From SZUA-38 sp965212525 (lineage in GTDB: Bacteria; Pseudomonadota; Gammaproteobacteria; Xanthomonadales; SZUA-38): a stretch of 64,000 bases of DNA. The stretch is from NCBI GenBank assembly GCA_965212525.1, contig CBDBVC010000025.1, forward strand, positions 1 through 64,000, written 5' to 3'. Of this stretch, positions 8,617-18,266 are shown one piece after another. The translations under genes were made by a program, and so were the position numbers. Numbering within the stretch: the stretch's first letter is position 1; the number at the start of each line of letters is the position of its first letter. The notes below the pieces were generated by a model. That model searched no databases, was not told the origin of the DNA, and was given only the letters and a program-made list of their open reading frames with translations.

Positions 8617-9833
8617 AGCTGTATGCCCTCCAGTGCTGCCACTGTGTTGACATCCTTGTCGCCACGACCGGACAGATTGACCAGCAGTTTCTGATCTGGC
8701 TTCAGTTCGGCCGCCCGTTTCATGGCATAGGCTACCGCATGCGCACTTTCAAGCGCAGGAATGATGCCTTCTGTGCGGCAAAGGGCGTGGAAGGCCGTCA
8801 TGGTTTCTGTATCGTCAACACCGACGTATCGCGCACGACCAATATCATGCAGCCAGGCATGCTCTGGACCAACGCCGGGATAATCCAGCCCGGCAGATAT
8901 CGAATGAGTTTCGGTGATCTGCCCCGCTTCATCGTCGAGCACATAGGTTCGATTACCGTGCAGCACCCCCTTGCGTCCGGCACAGAGTGAGGCGGCATGC
9001 TCACCCGTGGCAAGCCCCCTGCCGGCCGCCTCGACACCGATCATTGTCACATCGCTGTCATTGATGAACGGATGGAACAGACCCATGGCATTGGACCCAC
9101 CGCCGACACAGGCGATGATTTCATCAGGCAGTTGATCGTGGTCCGCCAGAAACTGAGCCCTTGCTTCGCGCCCGATCACCGAGTTGAAATCCCTCACCAT
9201 GGCCGGATAGGGATGTGGGCCTGCCACCGTTCCGATGATGTAGAAGGTGTCATCCACATTGGCGACCCAGTCGCGCAGCGCCTCATTGAGTGCATCCTTG
9301 AGCGTCTTTGAACCCGATTCCACCGGCCTGACTTCTGCACCCAGCAGCTTCATCCGGTAGACATTGGGTGACTGCCGTGCGATGTCGGTCGAACCCATGT
9401 AGACGATGCAATCCAGACCCAGACGAGCCGCGACAGTGGCCGAGGCCACCCCGTGTTGTCCGGCGCCTGTTTCTGCAATCACGCGTTTCTTGCCCAGATG
9501 CCTGGCCAGCAGGCCCTGACCCACGGTGTTGTTGATCTTGTGTGCCCCGGTGTGATTGAGGTCCTCACGCTTGAGGTAGATCTGGGCACCGCCGATCTGT
9601 TCGCTCAGTCTTCTGGCATGATACAGCGGCGATGGGCGTCCCACATAACGTGCCAGATCGTGATCAAATTCTGCCTGAAATTCGGGGTCGCTCTTCAGGG
9701 TGTTGTACTGGTTGCGCAATGTCGTTAGTGCGCTCATCAGAGTCTCGGCAACGTACATGCCGCCAAATTCACCAAAATGGCCCCCCTGGTCCGGATAATC
9801 CGGATAGGTCTGGTGCTGTGTTGTTTCTGACAT
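8613..9833 (-). CDS. trpB: Tryptophan synthase beta chain
   Basis: PLP enzyme that joins indole and serine to make tryptophan. 406 residues. It starts with the canonical GHFGEFGGMYVAETL; LKREDLNHTGAHKINN contains the PLP lysine near residue 95; CVGGGSNAMGLF binds the cofactor phosphate; LLVNLSGRGDKD is the C-terminal signature. It follows trpF after about 30 bases and overlaps trpA. Confidence 0.98.
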   Translation of the reverse strand: MSETTQHQTYPDYPDQGGHFGEFGGMYVAETLMSALTTLRNQYNTLKSDPEFQAEFDHDLARYVGRPSPLYHARRLSEQIGGAQIYLKREDLNHTGAHKINNTVGQGLLARHLGKKRVIAETGAGQHGVASATVAARLGLDCIVYMGSTDIARQSPNVYRMKLLGAEVRPVESGSKTLKDALNEALRDWVANVDDTFYIIGTVAGPHPYPAMVRDFNSVIGREARAQFLADHDQLPDEIIACVGGGSNAMGLFHPFINDSDVTMIGVEAAGRGLATGEHAASLCAGRKGVLHGNRTYVLDDEAGQITETHSISAGLDYPGVGPEHAWLHDIGRARYVGVDDTETMTAFHALCRTEGIIPALESAHAVAYAMKRAAELKPDQKLLVNLSGRGDKDVNTVAALEGIQL

Positions 9834-9862
9834 CTCTGCCTCGTTCAGTTAATTTTGCGGCG

Positions 9863-10507
9863 TCATGTGGCCTCATCGGCCCGTTCAACTGCCCTTGCAA
9901 ATGCGGCTATTTTCCCGGCATCCTTGATGCCACGACTGGATTCGACGCCACTGCTGACATCGACGCCCCAGGGGTGACACTGTGAAATCGCCAGACCCAC
10001 ATTGTCCGGATCAAGCCCTCCGGCGATGATCCAGGATGCACTGCCTGTTGTGGTCAGTTCCTGCCAGTCAAACACATTGCCCGTGCCACCGATCTCACCG
10101 GGCTGGTGCGAATCGATAATCAGTGCGGCTGCTTGATGATGCTGTTCCACCAGACTGTTCAGCGCTGGCTCTGAAAAGCTCAGGGCCTTGATGTATGGCA
10201 ACTGGAACTGGCTGCAAAAGCCGGCAGGCTCTTGACCGTGAAACTGAAGCATATCAGGTTTGACTGCATCAATCACCCGTTCAACCGATAGGCGATCCTG
10301 ATCCATGAAAAGCGCAACAGTCGTACACTTACCGGACACCAGATCTCGCAGTCTGCGGCCCTGTTCAGGACTGATATGGCGAGGGCTTCGCTCGGTGAAT
10401 ACCAGCCCCAGTGCATCAATGCCTTCGATCACGCAGCGACGTGCGTCCACCTCGCGGGTTATACCGCAGATCTTGATCCAGGTTCGCTGTGGCGTGTTTT
10501 CACTCAT
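9863..10507 (-). CDS. trpF: Phosphoribosylanthranilate isomerase
   Basis: Tryptophan pathway isomerase converting PRA to CdRP. 214 residues, a TIM barrel of standard length. The N-terminus IKICGITREVDARRC holds the catalytic Cys; LQFHGQEPAGFC and GVDVSSGVESSRGIKDAGKI carry the catalytic Asp and the phosphate site. It is a stand-alone protein, not fused to trpC. Order truA-trpF-trpB-trpA as in xanthomonads and many other gammaproteobacteria. Confidence 0.96.
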   Translation of the reverse strand: MSENTPQRTWIKICGITREVDARRCVIEGIDALGLVFTERSPRHISPEQGRRLRDLVSGKCTTVALFMDQDRLSVERVIDAVKPDMLQFHGQEPAGFCSQFQLPYIKALSFSEPALNSLVEQHHQAAALIIDSHQPGEIGGTGNVFDWQELTTTGSASWIIAGGLDPDNVGLAISQCHPWGVDVSSGVESSRGIKDAGKIAAFARAVERADEAT

Positions 10508-10542
10508 GTGGTGTTCATGCTCACCGTCATGTCTCGTTTTCT

Positions 10543-11322
10543 CTACTGACCGATTTCAATAATCCGATCCGGCAGGCTGAACTGTGCAGGATAAACCACC
10601 GACTCCAGTGTCAGTCCACAGGCAGGTGCGGTCATCCCGGCAACTGTTCTGTCGCAGGCCTCAAGTACCGACTCCAGCCAGTCGACATCACGGTCTCCAC
10701 GTCCAATCTCGACCAGACTGCCGACAATATTGCGAACCATGTGATGCAAAAATGCATTGCCGGAAATATCGAACTCGATGAGGTGACCGGACTGACGGAA
10801 TGATGCTGACAAGACCGTTCGCACGGCATGTCTGGCCTGGCAGGCAACGGCACGAAAAGAGGTGAAATCATGCTCACCGATCAGACAGGCCACAGCCCGG
10901 TTCATGCGATCGATATCGAGCGGTTGACGGATCCATGCCCGGTTGTGTCGATCATTAACCGGACGTATCCAGCGGTTGCAGATACGGTAGCAGTAACGCC
11001 GCTCAGTCGCGCTGTAACGTGCGTGAAAGTCCTCGGAAACCTCGGTTATCCAGGTGACGGCCACATCCTCTGGCAAATTGGCATTGGTTCCCAGAATCCA
11101 GGACCTGAGCCCTCGTACAACAGTGGTGTCGAAGTGGCAGACCATGGCGGTGGCGTGCACACCGGTATCGGTACGACCGGCACCATGAATTTCTATCGAA
11201 GTATCAGCCACCGTGGAGACCGCCTGTTCGAGAGTTTGCTGTACGGTGGGTTGCTGGGCCTGAGTCTGCCAGCCGAGATATCGCGTGCCGTCGTATTCAA
11301 CGGCCATGGCCAGGCGTTTCAT
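10543..11322 (-). CDS. truA: tRNA pseudouridine(38-40) synthase
   Basis: Makes pseudouridine at positions 38-40 of the anticodon arm of tRNAs. 259 residues. It begins AMAVEYDGTRYLGWQTQ, and the catalytic Asp lies in GAGRTDTGVHA near residue 52. FLHHMVRNIVGSLVEIGRG is the C-terminal signature. It lies between fimV and trpF, its usual place, 35 bases before trpF. Confidence 0.96.
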   Translation of the reverse strand: MKRLAMAVEYDGTRYLGWQTQAQQPTVQQTLEQAVSTVADTSIEIHGAGRTDTGVHATAMVCHFDTTVVRGLRSWILGTNANLPEDVAVTWITEVSEDFHARYSATERRYCYRICNRWIRPVNDRHNRAWIRQPLDIDRMNRAVACLIGEHDFTSFRAVACQARHAVRTVLSASFRQSGHLIEFDISGNAFLHHMVRNIVGSLVEIGRGDRDVDWLESVLEACDRTVAGMTAPACGLTLESVVYPAQFSLPDRIIEIGQ

Positions 11323-11335
11323 GGCCCGGAAACGA

Positions 11336-11366
11336 CGCTGCCGGAGACAGACTGTCTCCGGCAGCG
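11336..11366 (-). terminator. Strong hairpin between fimV and truA
   Basis: A perfect 14-base-pair GC-rich stem with a 3-base loop lies in the 64-base gap between the fimV stop and the truA start. On the transcribed (minus) strand it is followed by TCGTTTCC rather than a true T-run, so it is more likely an attenuator or RNA-stability element than a full terminator. The stem is seen directly; the function is inference. Confidence 0.5.
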
Positions 11367-11385
11367 AATCAGAGGTTCAGAAAAA

Positions 11386-14232
11386 TCAGGTGCCGATTTC
11401 ATTAAGCAGGCGCTCTGCTTCCTCCTGCTGAGCAGGATTGCCTTCTGCCTTCACTTCATGAAGCATCGAGCTGGCACCTTCCGGGTCACCCATTTCCATG
11501 TAGGCCTTGGCCAGATCCAGCTTGGTGGCCACCGAGGACTGATCTTCGGTATCGGTCTCGATATCCAGTGAGTCCAGCCCCAGACTGTCCAGATCGGCAT
11601 CGGTGACGGCTTCGAGCTCTGCCAGAGTCTCAGCCTCGGAATCAAACTGCTCCTGGATCACTTCCAGTTCTTCTGTATCCGGTTCGGTACTGATGGTATC
11701 GGTGATTTCTGTGACTTCATCGGTGACCGCCTGCAGCTCGAATTCGGTCGGCTCGTCCTTTTCATCCACCTGATCCAGTTCAGCAAGGTCATCGCCGGAA
11801 TCAAGATCCAGATCAAGCTCATCAGCTTCGTCACCCAGATCGATGTCAATTGACAGGTCGACTTCCTCTTCCTCGGGTGTATCCAGGTCGAGAGACAACT
11901 CGTCGCCGGCATCAAGATCGATATCATCCAGGTTCAGTGACAGGTCTTCCTCGATCGCATCACCGGCCTCATCAAGTGTATCGACCACATCCTGCGCCTG
12001 TTCGACCAGCTCATCGGCTACATCGTCGGCGATATCCTGAGTCTGTGAGGTAAAGCCTGAAACCGCCGTACCACTGGTATCAGTGACATGTTCGACGGCT
12101 TCCTCAACGGCATCTGCTGCATCGGCAGAGATGTCATCGAGATCAAACGACAGATCGGAATCATCATCGTCGGTGATATCGCCCAGATCGATTTCTCCAC
12201 TGGATGGTTCACTGGACGGTCCGTCCAGATCAGACAGGTCAAATTCCAGATCATCGCTGACAGTAGGTGTCGATTCTTCCAGTGTGGCTGCTTCGGCCAG
12301 CTCGTCATCATAGGCGAACAGGCTCAGGCCCGGTGCCAGATCACGACCCATGGATTTGACTTCTGCCCATGCCGGATGCGAATCATCCGAGATGCTTTCC
12401 TTCATCTGCTCGACGGCGCTGACATAGGCATTGGTATCACGACTGCTGTAGTAATAACGCAGGACAGCCAGGTGCGACTGGGCATTGCCCGGATCTGCCT
12501 GAATGGCCTGCAGCAGTTCTGTTTCACGATCGTCCTGCTCCTCGACGGCCATCGCCGGCAGGTCATCCATGTCGATCGGGCCAGCCGAATCGGCCTTGTT
12601 TGCCGAACGCCTGCGCATCACGACCAGCCCGGCAATTCCGAGCAGACCGGCGACGACGCCACCGATCACATAAGGGTTCTTGGCCACATCCATGACCTGA
12701 TCCATCATGCCCGGCTTGGGTGGACGTGTATCCGCCACCGGCTGTGTGGTCGCATCAGTGGCGGTATCAGTTGCGGTATCGTTTGTGGCAGCGGTTGTCG
12801 TACTGTCGGCACTGTCATCCGCTGTATCGCCGCCCATCCAGTCATCGTAGGTGCGACTTTCGTCTGTCGACGTATCTGTGGTTGTGGTGTCTGTGGTGCC
12901 GGTGTCGGCAAAGAAGTCATCTGCGCTGGAGCTGTCGTCCGAGGTCGTCGCATCGGTACCACTGAAGAAATCATCTGTGGCCGAATCTGTCGCAGACGTG
13001 TCCGTGGATGAGGTATCGGCGGTAAAGGCATCACTCGTTCCGGCACCTGCTTCCTGCTCGGCAAGCTGCCTGCGCAGCAGATCAACCTGATTCTGCAGAT
13101 CGGCAAGATCGGCATCCTTGAGGCTGATGGTTCTGGCGTAATTATCGGTCAGCGATTCGAGGTCTGAGACACGTGACCTCAGTTCATCGTTTTCCAGCTG
13201 GGTGCTGATCAGATTCTCTTCTGCGCGCGCCAGTTCCGCTCGCAGCTCATCCAGCTCGCCGGCATCGGCCGAGGATCGGCTACCACGGCTTTCGAAACCA
13301 CTATCGTTGGTGCCGCTGGGTGGAACCAGCTCGACTCGTGAACTGTCCCTGGTGCCACCTGCAACTGATCGTGAATCATAGTCTGCATCAACACCGGCAT
13401 CAGACACCGTCGGTGTTGATGAAGAATATGGCACACCTGTCCAGTTCTCGTTCTGCTGCCTGACCTGCGAATTGGCTGATGACAGCGTGGTCTGGTTGAC
13501 CTGCTCGCGATCAGGCAGTCTCAGTATCGCACCTCGCTTGAGTGCGTTGATATTGTCCTGAAAAAAGGCATCCGGATTGTTCTCGAACAGCACGACCATC
13601 ATCTGATTGACCGTGAGATCGGTTCCGGCTGTCAGTTCGCTGGCAATTGACCAGAGTGTGTCGCCTGTCTCGACAGGACCCCAGCTGTCACCTTCGGTGC
13701 GTTCATAACTGACATCGGGAATGCTTGGTCTTGTGACTGGCGTCGTCGTGGTATCGCTATCGCGCTGGACCGGTGTCGGGCGGGATGTGGCTTCCGGTGT
13801 CTCGATGGCCGAAACCTGTGGACGGGATGTCGGAGCCGATACCGGCGGATCAAGTAACACCGCGTATTCGCGCAGCAGACGACCGTTAGGCCAGTTGGCC
13901 TCGATCAGCAGTTCGATCACCGGATTGTTGATGGCAACTGGTGTGGTCACGGCAATGACGTAGCGACCGCGATCATTTTCTCGTACCTGCAGGAATATCG
14001 GTGAGCCCAGTCGTGTTCGGGTCAGGCCGATGCGGGCATAGTCCTCTTCTGAAGCCAGCTTGACTTCGGTAGTCTCGGGTTCTTCAACATCGCCGTACAA
14101 CAGCTCGATTTCAGCCACCAGTGGTTCGTTCAGAGTCGACTTGACCGTGATATCGCCCATACCGAGCGACCATGCCAAGGATGGACACAACACCAGCAAC
14201 GAGATCGTTTTGATCCACAAGGGCATTTTCAT
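11386..14232 (-). CDS. fimV: FimV-like peptidoglycan-binding polar hub protein
   Basis: 948 residues from the ATG at 14232, which follows AAGGGG; an upstream ATG at 14256 adds 8 unlikely residues. A signal peptide ends at about residue 25, followed by the FimV N-terminal domain (LGMGDITVKSTLNEPL). A LysM domain at about 190-240 (GDTLWSIASELT) binds peptidoglycan. Then come a coiled coil (ELRAELARAEENL), a Thr/Asp/Ser-rich linker, one membrane span (YVIGGVVAGLLGIAGLVVM), a very acidic cytoplasmic region and the conserved FimV C-terminal motif (LDLAKAYMEMGDPEGA). In Pseudomonas, FimV organises type IV pili and polar proteins. Position upstream of truA supports the call. Confidence 0.93.
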   Translation of the reverse strand: MKMPLWIKTISLLVLCPSLAWSLGMGDITVKSTLNEPLVAEIELLYGDVEEPETTEVKLASEEDYARIGLTRTRLGSPIFLQVRENDRGRYVIAVTTPVAINNPVIELLIEANWPNGRLLREYAVLLDPPVSAPTSRPQVSAIETPEATSRPTPVQRDSDTTTTPVTRPSIPDVSYERTEGDSWGPVETGDTLWSIASELTAGTDLTVNQMMVVLFENNPDAFFQDNINALKRGAILRLPDREQVNQTTLSSANSQVRQQNENWTGVPYSSSTPTVSDAGVDADYDSRSVAGGTRDSSRVELVPPSGTNDSGFESRGSRSSADAGELDELRAELARAEENLISTQLENDELRSRVSDLESLTDNYARTISLKDADLADLQNQVDLLRRQLAEQEAGAGTSDAFTADTSSTDTSATDSATDDFFSGTDATTSDDSSSADDFFADTGTTDTTTTDTSTDESRTYDDWMGGDTADDSADSTTTAATNDTATDTATDATTQPVADTRPPKPGMMDQVMDVAKNPYVIGGVVAGLLGIAGLVVMRRRSANKADSAGPIDMDDLPAMAVEEQDDRETELLQAIQADPGNAQSHLAVLRYYYSSRDTNAYVSAVEQMKESISDDSHPAWAEVKSMGRDLAPGLSLFAYDDELAEAATLEESTPTVSDDLEFDLSDLDGPSSEPSSGEIDLGDITDDDDSDLSFDLDDISADAADAVEEAVEHVTDTSGTAVSGFTSQTQDIADDVADELVEQAQDVVDTLDEAGDAIEEDLSLNLDDIDLDAGDELSLDLDTPEEEEVDLSIDIDLGDEADELDLDLDSGDDLAELDQVDEKDEPTEFELQAVTDEVTEITDTISTEPDTEELEVIQEQFDSEAETLAELEAVTDADLDSLGLDSLDIETDTEDQSSVATKLDLAKAYMEMGDPEGASSMLHEVKAEGNPAQQEEAERLLNEIGT

Positions 14233-14400
14233 CTGATCGCATCCCCTTAGTTTCATAGCCTTTACCTGTTCATTTTATTGTAATTATGGACTCGACAATC
14301 ATCAAATTGTAAAGAATTTCAGCCACGAATCGTCCTTATTCGTCAGGCTGTTATCCGATCTTGCTCACATCATACCTTACAATTTGGGTACAACTATAGA

Positions 14401-15426
14401 TTATAAATGAGATTTTACCAAGAGTTCTGCGATTTGGATCGCATTAAGCGCCGCTCCCTTGCGGACATTATCAGACACGACCCAGAGGTTCAAACCGTGT
14501 TCTGAATCCAGATCGCGGCGAATTCGTCCGACATAGACCGCATCATTACCGGCAGCGTGGGTCACTGCAGTCGGGTAACCGCCATCGGACTGCTCGTCCA
14601 CCACGCTGACTCCCGGCATGGACTTCAGGGCTGAACGGGCCTGATCGAGGTCTACCGGCTTGCTGGTCGTCAGATGCAAGGCCTCGCTGTGACCATAGAA
14701 CACCGGTACCCGCACGGCTGTCGCATTGACGGCAATATCCTCATGCCCGAGAATCTTGCGGGTTTCCCAGACCATCTTCATTTCTTCACGGGTGTAGCCG
14801 TTATCCTGAAAGCTGTCGATATGCGGCAACACGTTGAATGCAATCTGGGCCGGAAAGGCATCGTTGCTTGCCGTCTGGAAATTCAGCAGGGCAGCCGTCT
14901 GACGCGCCAGCTCCTCCAGACCGGCATTGCCGGCACCGGAGACACTCTGATAGGTGGCCACATTGAGTCGCTCGACGCCGAACAGATCATGTATCGGTGA
15001 TACCGCCAGCATCATCTGGATGGTGGAGCAGTTCGGATTGGCGATGATGTTGCCACTGAGCCGCTCATCGATATGGTGCGGATTGACTTCAGGCACCACC
15101 AGCGGAATGGCATCGTTGTAGCGAAACTCCGAACTGTTGTCGATCACCACGCAACCGGCCTCGGCCGCTCTGGGCACCTGCACACGTGCCACCGAGCCCC
15201 CGGCAGCAAACAGGGCGATATCCACGTCACTGAAATCGAATTCATCCAGTTGCTGAACCGTGAGATAGGACTGGCGGAACTCGATACGCTCACCGGCAGA
15301 CTTTTCACTGGCCAGAAGGCTCAGCCTGTCGACAGGGAAATTGCGCTGCTTCAGGATTTCCAGCATGGCACGGCCCACGGCACCGGTGGCTCCGGCAATG
15401 GCCACGTTCACTTTACGATCACTCAT
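14401..15426 (-). CDS. asd: Aspartate-semialdehyde dehydrogenase
   Basis: Makes aspartate semialdehyde for lysine/DAP, threonine and methionine. 341 residues from the ATG at 15426; the frame is open further upstream but homology starts at MSDRKVNVAIAGATGAVGR. It has the NADP loop GATGAVGRAM, the catalytic Cys in NPNCSTIQMM and the QSVSGAG motif, which is the Gram-positive/Pseudomonas-like class rather than the E. coli class. The ATG overlaps the aroC stop by 8 bases. Its product feeds the lysAC enzyme encoded at 40.7-43.3 kb. Confidence 0.95.
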   Translation of the reverse strand: MSDRKVNVAIAGATGAVGRAMLEILKQRNFPVDRLSLLASEKSAGERIEFRQSYLTVQQLDEFDFSDVDIALFAAGGSVARVQVPRAAEAGCVVIDNSSEFRYNDAIPLVVPEVNPHHIDERLSGNIIANPNCSTIQMMLAVSPIHDLFGVERLNVATYQSVSGAGNAGLEELARQTAALLNFQTASNDAFPAQIAFNVLPHIDSFQDNGYTREEMKMVWETRKILGHEDIAVNATAVRVPVFYGHSEALHLTTSKPVDLDQARSALKSMPGVSVVDEQSDGGYPTAVTHAAGNDAVYVGRIRRDLDSEHGLNLWVVSDNVRKGAALNAIQIAELLVKSHL

Positions 15427-16516
15427 TCGATTTGATGGGCTCCATCGGGTAGTCGACATCGGCGTTCTGTGCACGATGTCTCAGATAATGATCCATGATC
15501 ACCATTGCCATCATGGCTTCGACGATTGGCGTGGCACGAATGCCCACACAGGGGTCATGACGGCCTGTGGTGATCACCTCGGCAAGCTCTCCTCTGCTGT
15601 TGACTGTCCTGCCAGGCAGACGCAGTGAGGAGGTGGGCTTGAATGCCACACTGACGGTGACTGGCTGACCACTGGAGATGCCGCCGAGTATGCCGCCGGC
15701 ATGGTTACTGAGAAAACCGCGCTCATCGATCTCGTCACGGTGCTCGGTACCAGGCTGGCTAACACAGCCAAAACCCGCACCAATCTCTACCCCCTTGGCC
15801 GCATTGATACTCATCATGGCAGAAGCCAGGTCGGCGTCCAGCTTGCCGTATACCGGCTCACCCAGCCCGGGCGGTACACCAGTGGCCACGGCATTGATGC
15901 GCGCCCCCATGGAATCGCCGCTCTTTCTCAGTGCATCCATGTAGTCTTCAAGCTCGGTCACCCGGCTGGCATCGGCACAGAAGAAGGGATTGTCGTCAAC
16001 GATGCCAAGATCGACTGGCTCCAGTTCGATCGGCCCCAGCTGTTTCAGATAGCCGTGGATTTCGATACCCACTCGTTGTTTCAGGTATTTCCTGGCGATG
16101 GCACCGGCCGCCACACGCATGGTGGTTTCACGCGCCGAAGAACGACCACCGCCACGGTAGTCGCGCAGCCCGTATTTCATCAAATAGGTGTAATCGGCAT
16201 GTCCAGGGCGTATTGCATCCCGGATATTCGTGTAATCGCGTGATCTTGCATCGGTATTTTCGATCACCAGGGCGATGGGTGTACCGGTGGTAACACCATC
16301 CATCGTGCCGGACAGGATCTGCACATCATCCTTTTCGCGTCGCTGTGATGTATGCCTGGACTTACCCGTGGCCCGTCGTGTCAGCTCGGGCCTGATGTCC
16401 TGTGGACTGATTTCGAGCCCGGGCGGGCAACCATCGATGATGCAGCCGATTGCCGGGCCATGACTTTCACCAAAGGTGGTCACGGTAAATAATTTGCCAA
16501 AACTGTTACTGGACAT
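15419..16516 (-). CDS. aroC: Chorismate synthase
   Basis: Converts EPSP to chorismate with reduced FMN, the branch point for aromatic amino acids. 365 residues from the ATG at 16516 (MSSNSFGKLFTVTTFGESHG); an ATG 18 bases upstream is less likely. Family signatures are GESHGPAIGCIIDGCPPG, RRATGKSRHTSQRRE and GGRSSARETTMRVAAGA. It overlaps the end of prmB by 11 bases and asd by 8 bases, so prmB-aroC-asd look like one transcript. Confidence 0.97.
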   Translation of the reverse strand: MSSNSFGKLFTVTTFGESHGPAIGCIIDGCPPGLEISPQDIRPELTRRATGKSRHTSQRREKDDVQILSGTMDGVTTGTPIALVIENTDARSRDYTNIRDAIRPGHADYTYLMKYGLRDYRGGGRSSARETTMRVAAGAIARKYLKQRVGIEIHGYLKQLGPIELEPVDLGIVDDNPFFCADASRVTELEDYMDALRKSGDSMGARINAVATGVPPGLGEPVYGKLDADLASAMMSINAAKGVEIGAGFGCVSQPGTEHRDEIDERGFLSNHAGGILGGISSGQPVTVSVAFKPTSSLRLPGRTVNSRGELAEVITTGRHDPCVGIRATPIVEAMMAMVIMDHYLRHRAQNADVDYPMEPIKSNE

Positions 16517-17423
16517 CTTTGCCCTGCTCCACATTGTTCATCGACACCGCCAGATGCCTGAGTTGATCGTGTTCCATCAGTACCACACCCTCACCACCAT
16601 GCTCGAATTCCAGCCACATGAGCGGCTCACCGGACAATCGTTCAGCCAGGGCGTCTGCACTGTAGCCCACCTCAAGTATCAGAATGCCGTCCGGCTTGAG
16701 ATACCTGCTGGCACTTTCGATGATCCTGAGCGGGATTTCAAGGCCGTTCTGGCAACTGACCAGTCCCATTTCGGGCTCGTGGTGATACTCCGCTGGCAGC
16801 CCCTGCCATTCTTCGCTGCCGACATAGGGTGGATTGCTGACAATCAGGTCATAGCAGCACTCATCCAGCTGATCGAACAGATCGGATTGGTGCAGCCTGA
16901 TTCGATCGGCCAGGCCGTGCAGCGCCACATTCTCCGCGGCCAGCGACAGGGCATCAGCACTGAGATCCGCCAGATCCACCTCGGCGCCGGGCAATGCCAG
17001 TGCCGTGGCAATACCAATACAGCCGGAACCGGTACACAGATCCAGCACCCGCGGCGACCCGGTATTTCGCAGCCAGGGCCGAAACTGCTCAATAATCAGT
17101 TCTGCAATAGGTGAGCGAGGCACCAGAGCGCGCTTATCAATGCGAAAACTGTATCCGGCGAACTGGCAGTGGCCCAGCAGATAGGCTGCCGGTTTACGGC
17201 TGGTTATCCTGTCGTCAACCAGGGCCAGTATGCGACGTCGATCTGCATCATCAAGACCCTGCTGCAACGCTACCTCATCGACATCATAGGGTAGATTCAG
17301 ACTGGCCAGCACCAGATAGACAGCCTCGTCAATGGCATCGGCGGTACCGTGACCGTAAAACAGTTCGGCCCTGTCCAGCCTTTCTGCCGATTCTCGTATC
17401 AAGTCGTTGATGGTCATCGTCAC
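16506..17423 (-). CDS. prmB: Ribosomal protein uL3 glutamine N5-methyltransferase
   Basis: SAM-dependent methylation of a glutamine in ribosomal protein L3. 305 residues. It has an N-terminal helical domain, then the SAM site VLDLCTGSGCIGIATALALP and the catalytic NPPY (LIVSNPPYVGSEEW). The motif ALVPRSPIAELI and the position upstream of aroC are the PrmB pattern; the related PrmC has PRPETE at this place. Start at 17423, with a second in-frame ATG two codons later. Confidence 0.93.
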   Translation of the reverse strand: MTMTINDLIRESAERLDRAELFYGHGTADAIDEAVYLVLASLNLPYDVDEVALQQGLDDADRRRILALVDDRITSRKPAAYLLGHCQFAGYSFRIDKRALVPRSPIAELIIEQFRPWLRNTGSPRVLDLCTGSGCIGIATALALPGAEVDLADLSADALSLAAENVALHGLADRIRLHQSDLFDQLDECCYDLIVSNPPYVGSEEWQGLPAEYHHEPEMGLVSCQNGLEIPLRIIESASRYLKPDGILILEVGYSADALAERLSGEPLMWLEFEHGGEGVVLMEHDQLRHLAVSMNNVEQGKDVQ

Positions 17424-17617
17424 CAGGGCACACCGAAGCAGTGCCTCCTATCCAAATGCTGTTGTTCCGGCGGCTGATTTTATCCGATCGCCTCGACAAA
17501 CCCCATGACTTTCTTATGTCCTGCAATCATGAGCCGGTGTTTGTGGCTGCAATGCGCCTGAGCCATGCCGCTCATTTCGGGATGTTCCAGACTCACGGCT
17601 GCCTGTATAATCCGCCC

Positions 17618-18265
17618 ATGCAAAATTCCAGCCCATCCTCACGCCTGTTCAATCCGGTCGTCCTGATCCTGCTGCTTGCCCTGGCAACCGGTGGTGGTCT
17701 GTGGTCATACCAGTACCTGAACAGCAAGCCACCCGTCGAGCTGATCGCCACCACACGTTACCCAGTGCCCGTACAGCTCATTGATTTCAGCCTCACCGAT
17801 GCCGCGGGCAAGCCGGTCAGCCGTGACAGCTTCCGCAACTCCTGGAACCTGCTCTTCTTCGGATTCACCCATTGCCCTGACATCTGCCCGACGACATTGC
17901 AGATGCTGGCCGGGGTGGAAAAGAAACTGGATCAGGAGAACCCTGATCACAACATCGTGGTCTGGTTTGTTTCGGTAGACCCGGAGCGTGACACGCCGGA
18001 GCAGATTGGGCAGTACGCCGGTTTCTTCAATCCGGACATGAAAGCGGTCACAGGATCAGATGCCGAGCTGCGCAAGCTGACCAAACAGATGGCCATTGCC
18101 TACGAGATCGAGGAGCACGACGAGGGTGCGAGCAGCTATCTGGTTGATCACAGCTCGGCCATCATCGTGCTTAATCCTGATGCGGAACTGTATGGCGTGA
18201 TGACCACACCCCATCGGCCGAAGGACATCCTGTCCGACCTGCAGCAGCTGGATGAGAGAGGCTGA
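17618..18265 (+). CDS. SCO1/SenC-type copper chaperone
   Basis: 215 residues from the ATG at 17618. It has one N-terminal membrane anchor (residues 13-30), then a thioredoxin-like domain facing the periplasm. The copper ligands are C86 and C90 in FTHCPDICPTTL and the histidine in YLVDHSSAIIVL. The family delivers copper to the CuA site of cytochrome c oxidase. It stops 1 base before the psd start, and no oxidase genes lie in the window. Confidence 0.9.
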   Translation: MQNSSPSSRLFNPVVLILLLALATGGGLWSYQYLNSKPPVELIATTRYPVPVQLIDFSLTDAAGKPVSRDSFRNSWNLLFFGFTHCPDICPTTLQMLAGVEKKLDQENPDHNIVVWFVSVDPERDTPEQIGQYAGFFNPDMKAVTGSDAELRKLTKQMAIAYEIEEHDEGASSYLVDHSSAIIVLNPDAELYGVMTTPHRPKDILSDLQQLDERG

Positions 18266-18266
18266 A

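Noticed and set aside
12088..13011. A 307-codon plus-strand frame opposite fimV
   Set aside because: The low-complexity acidic region of fimV produces long antisense frames; the predicted protein is Cys/Gly/Ile-biased and has no signal or domain.
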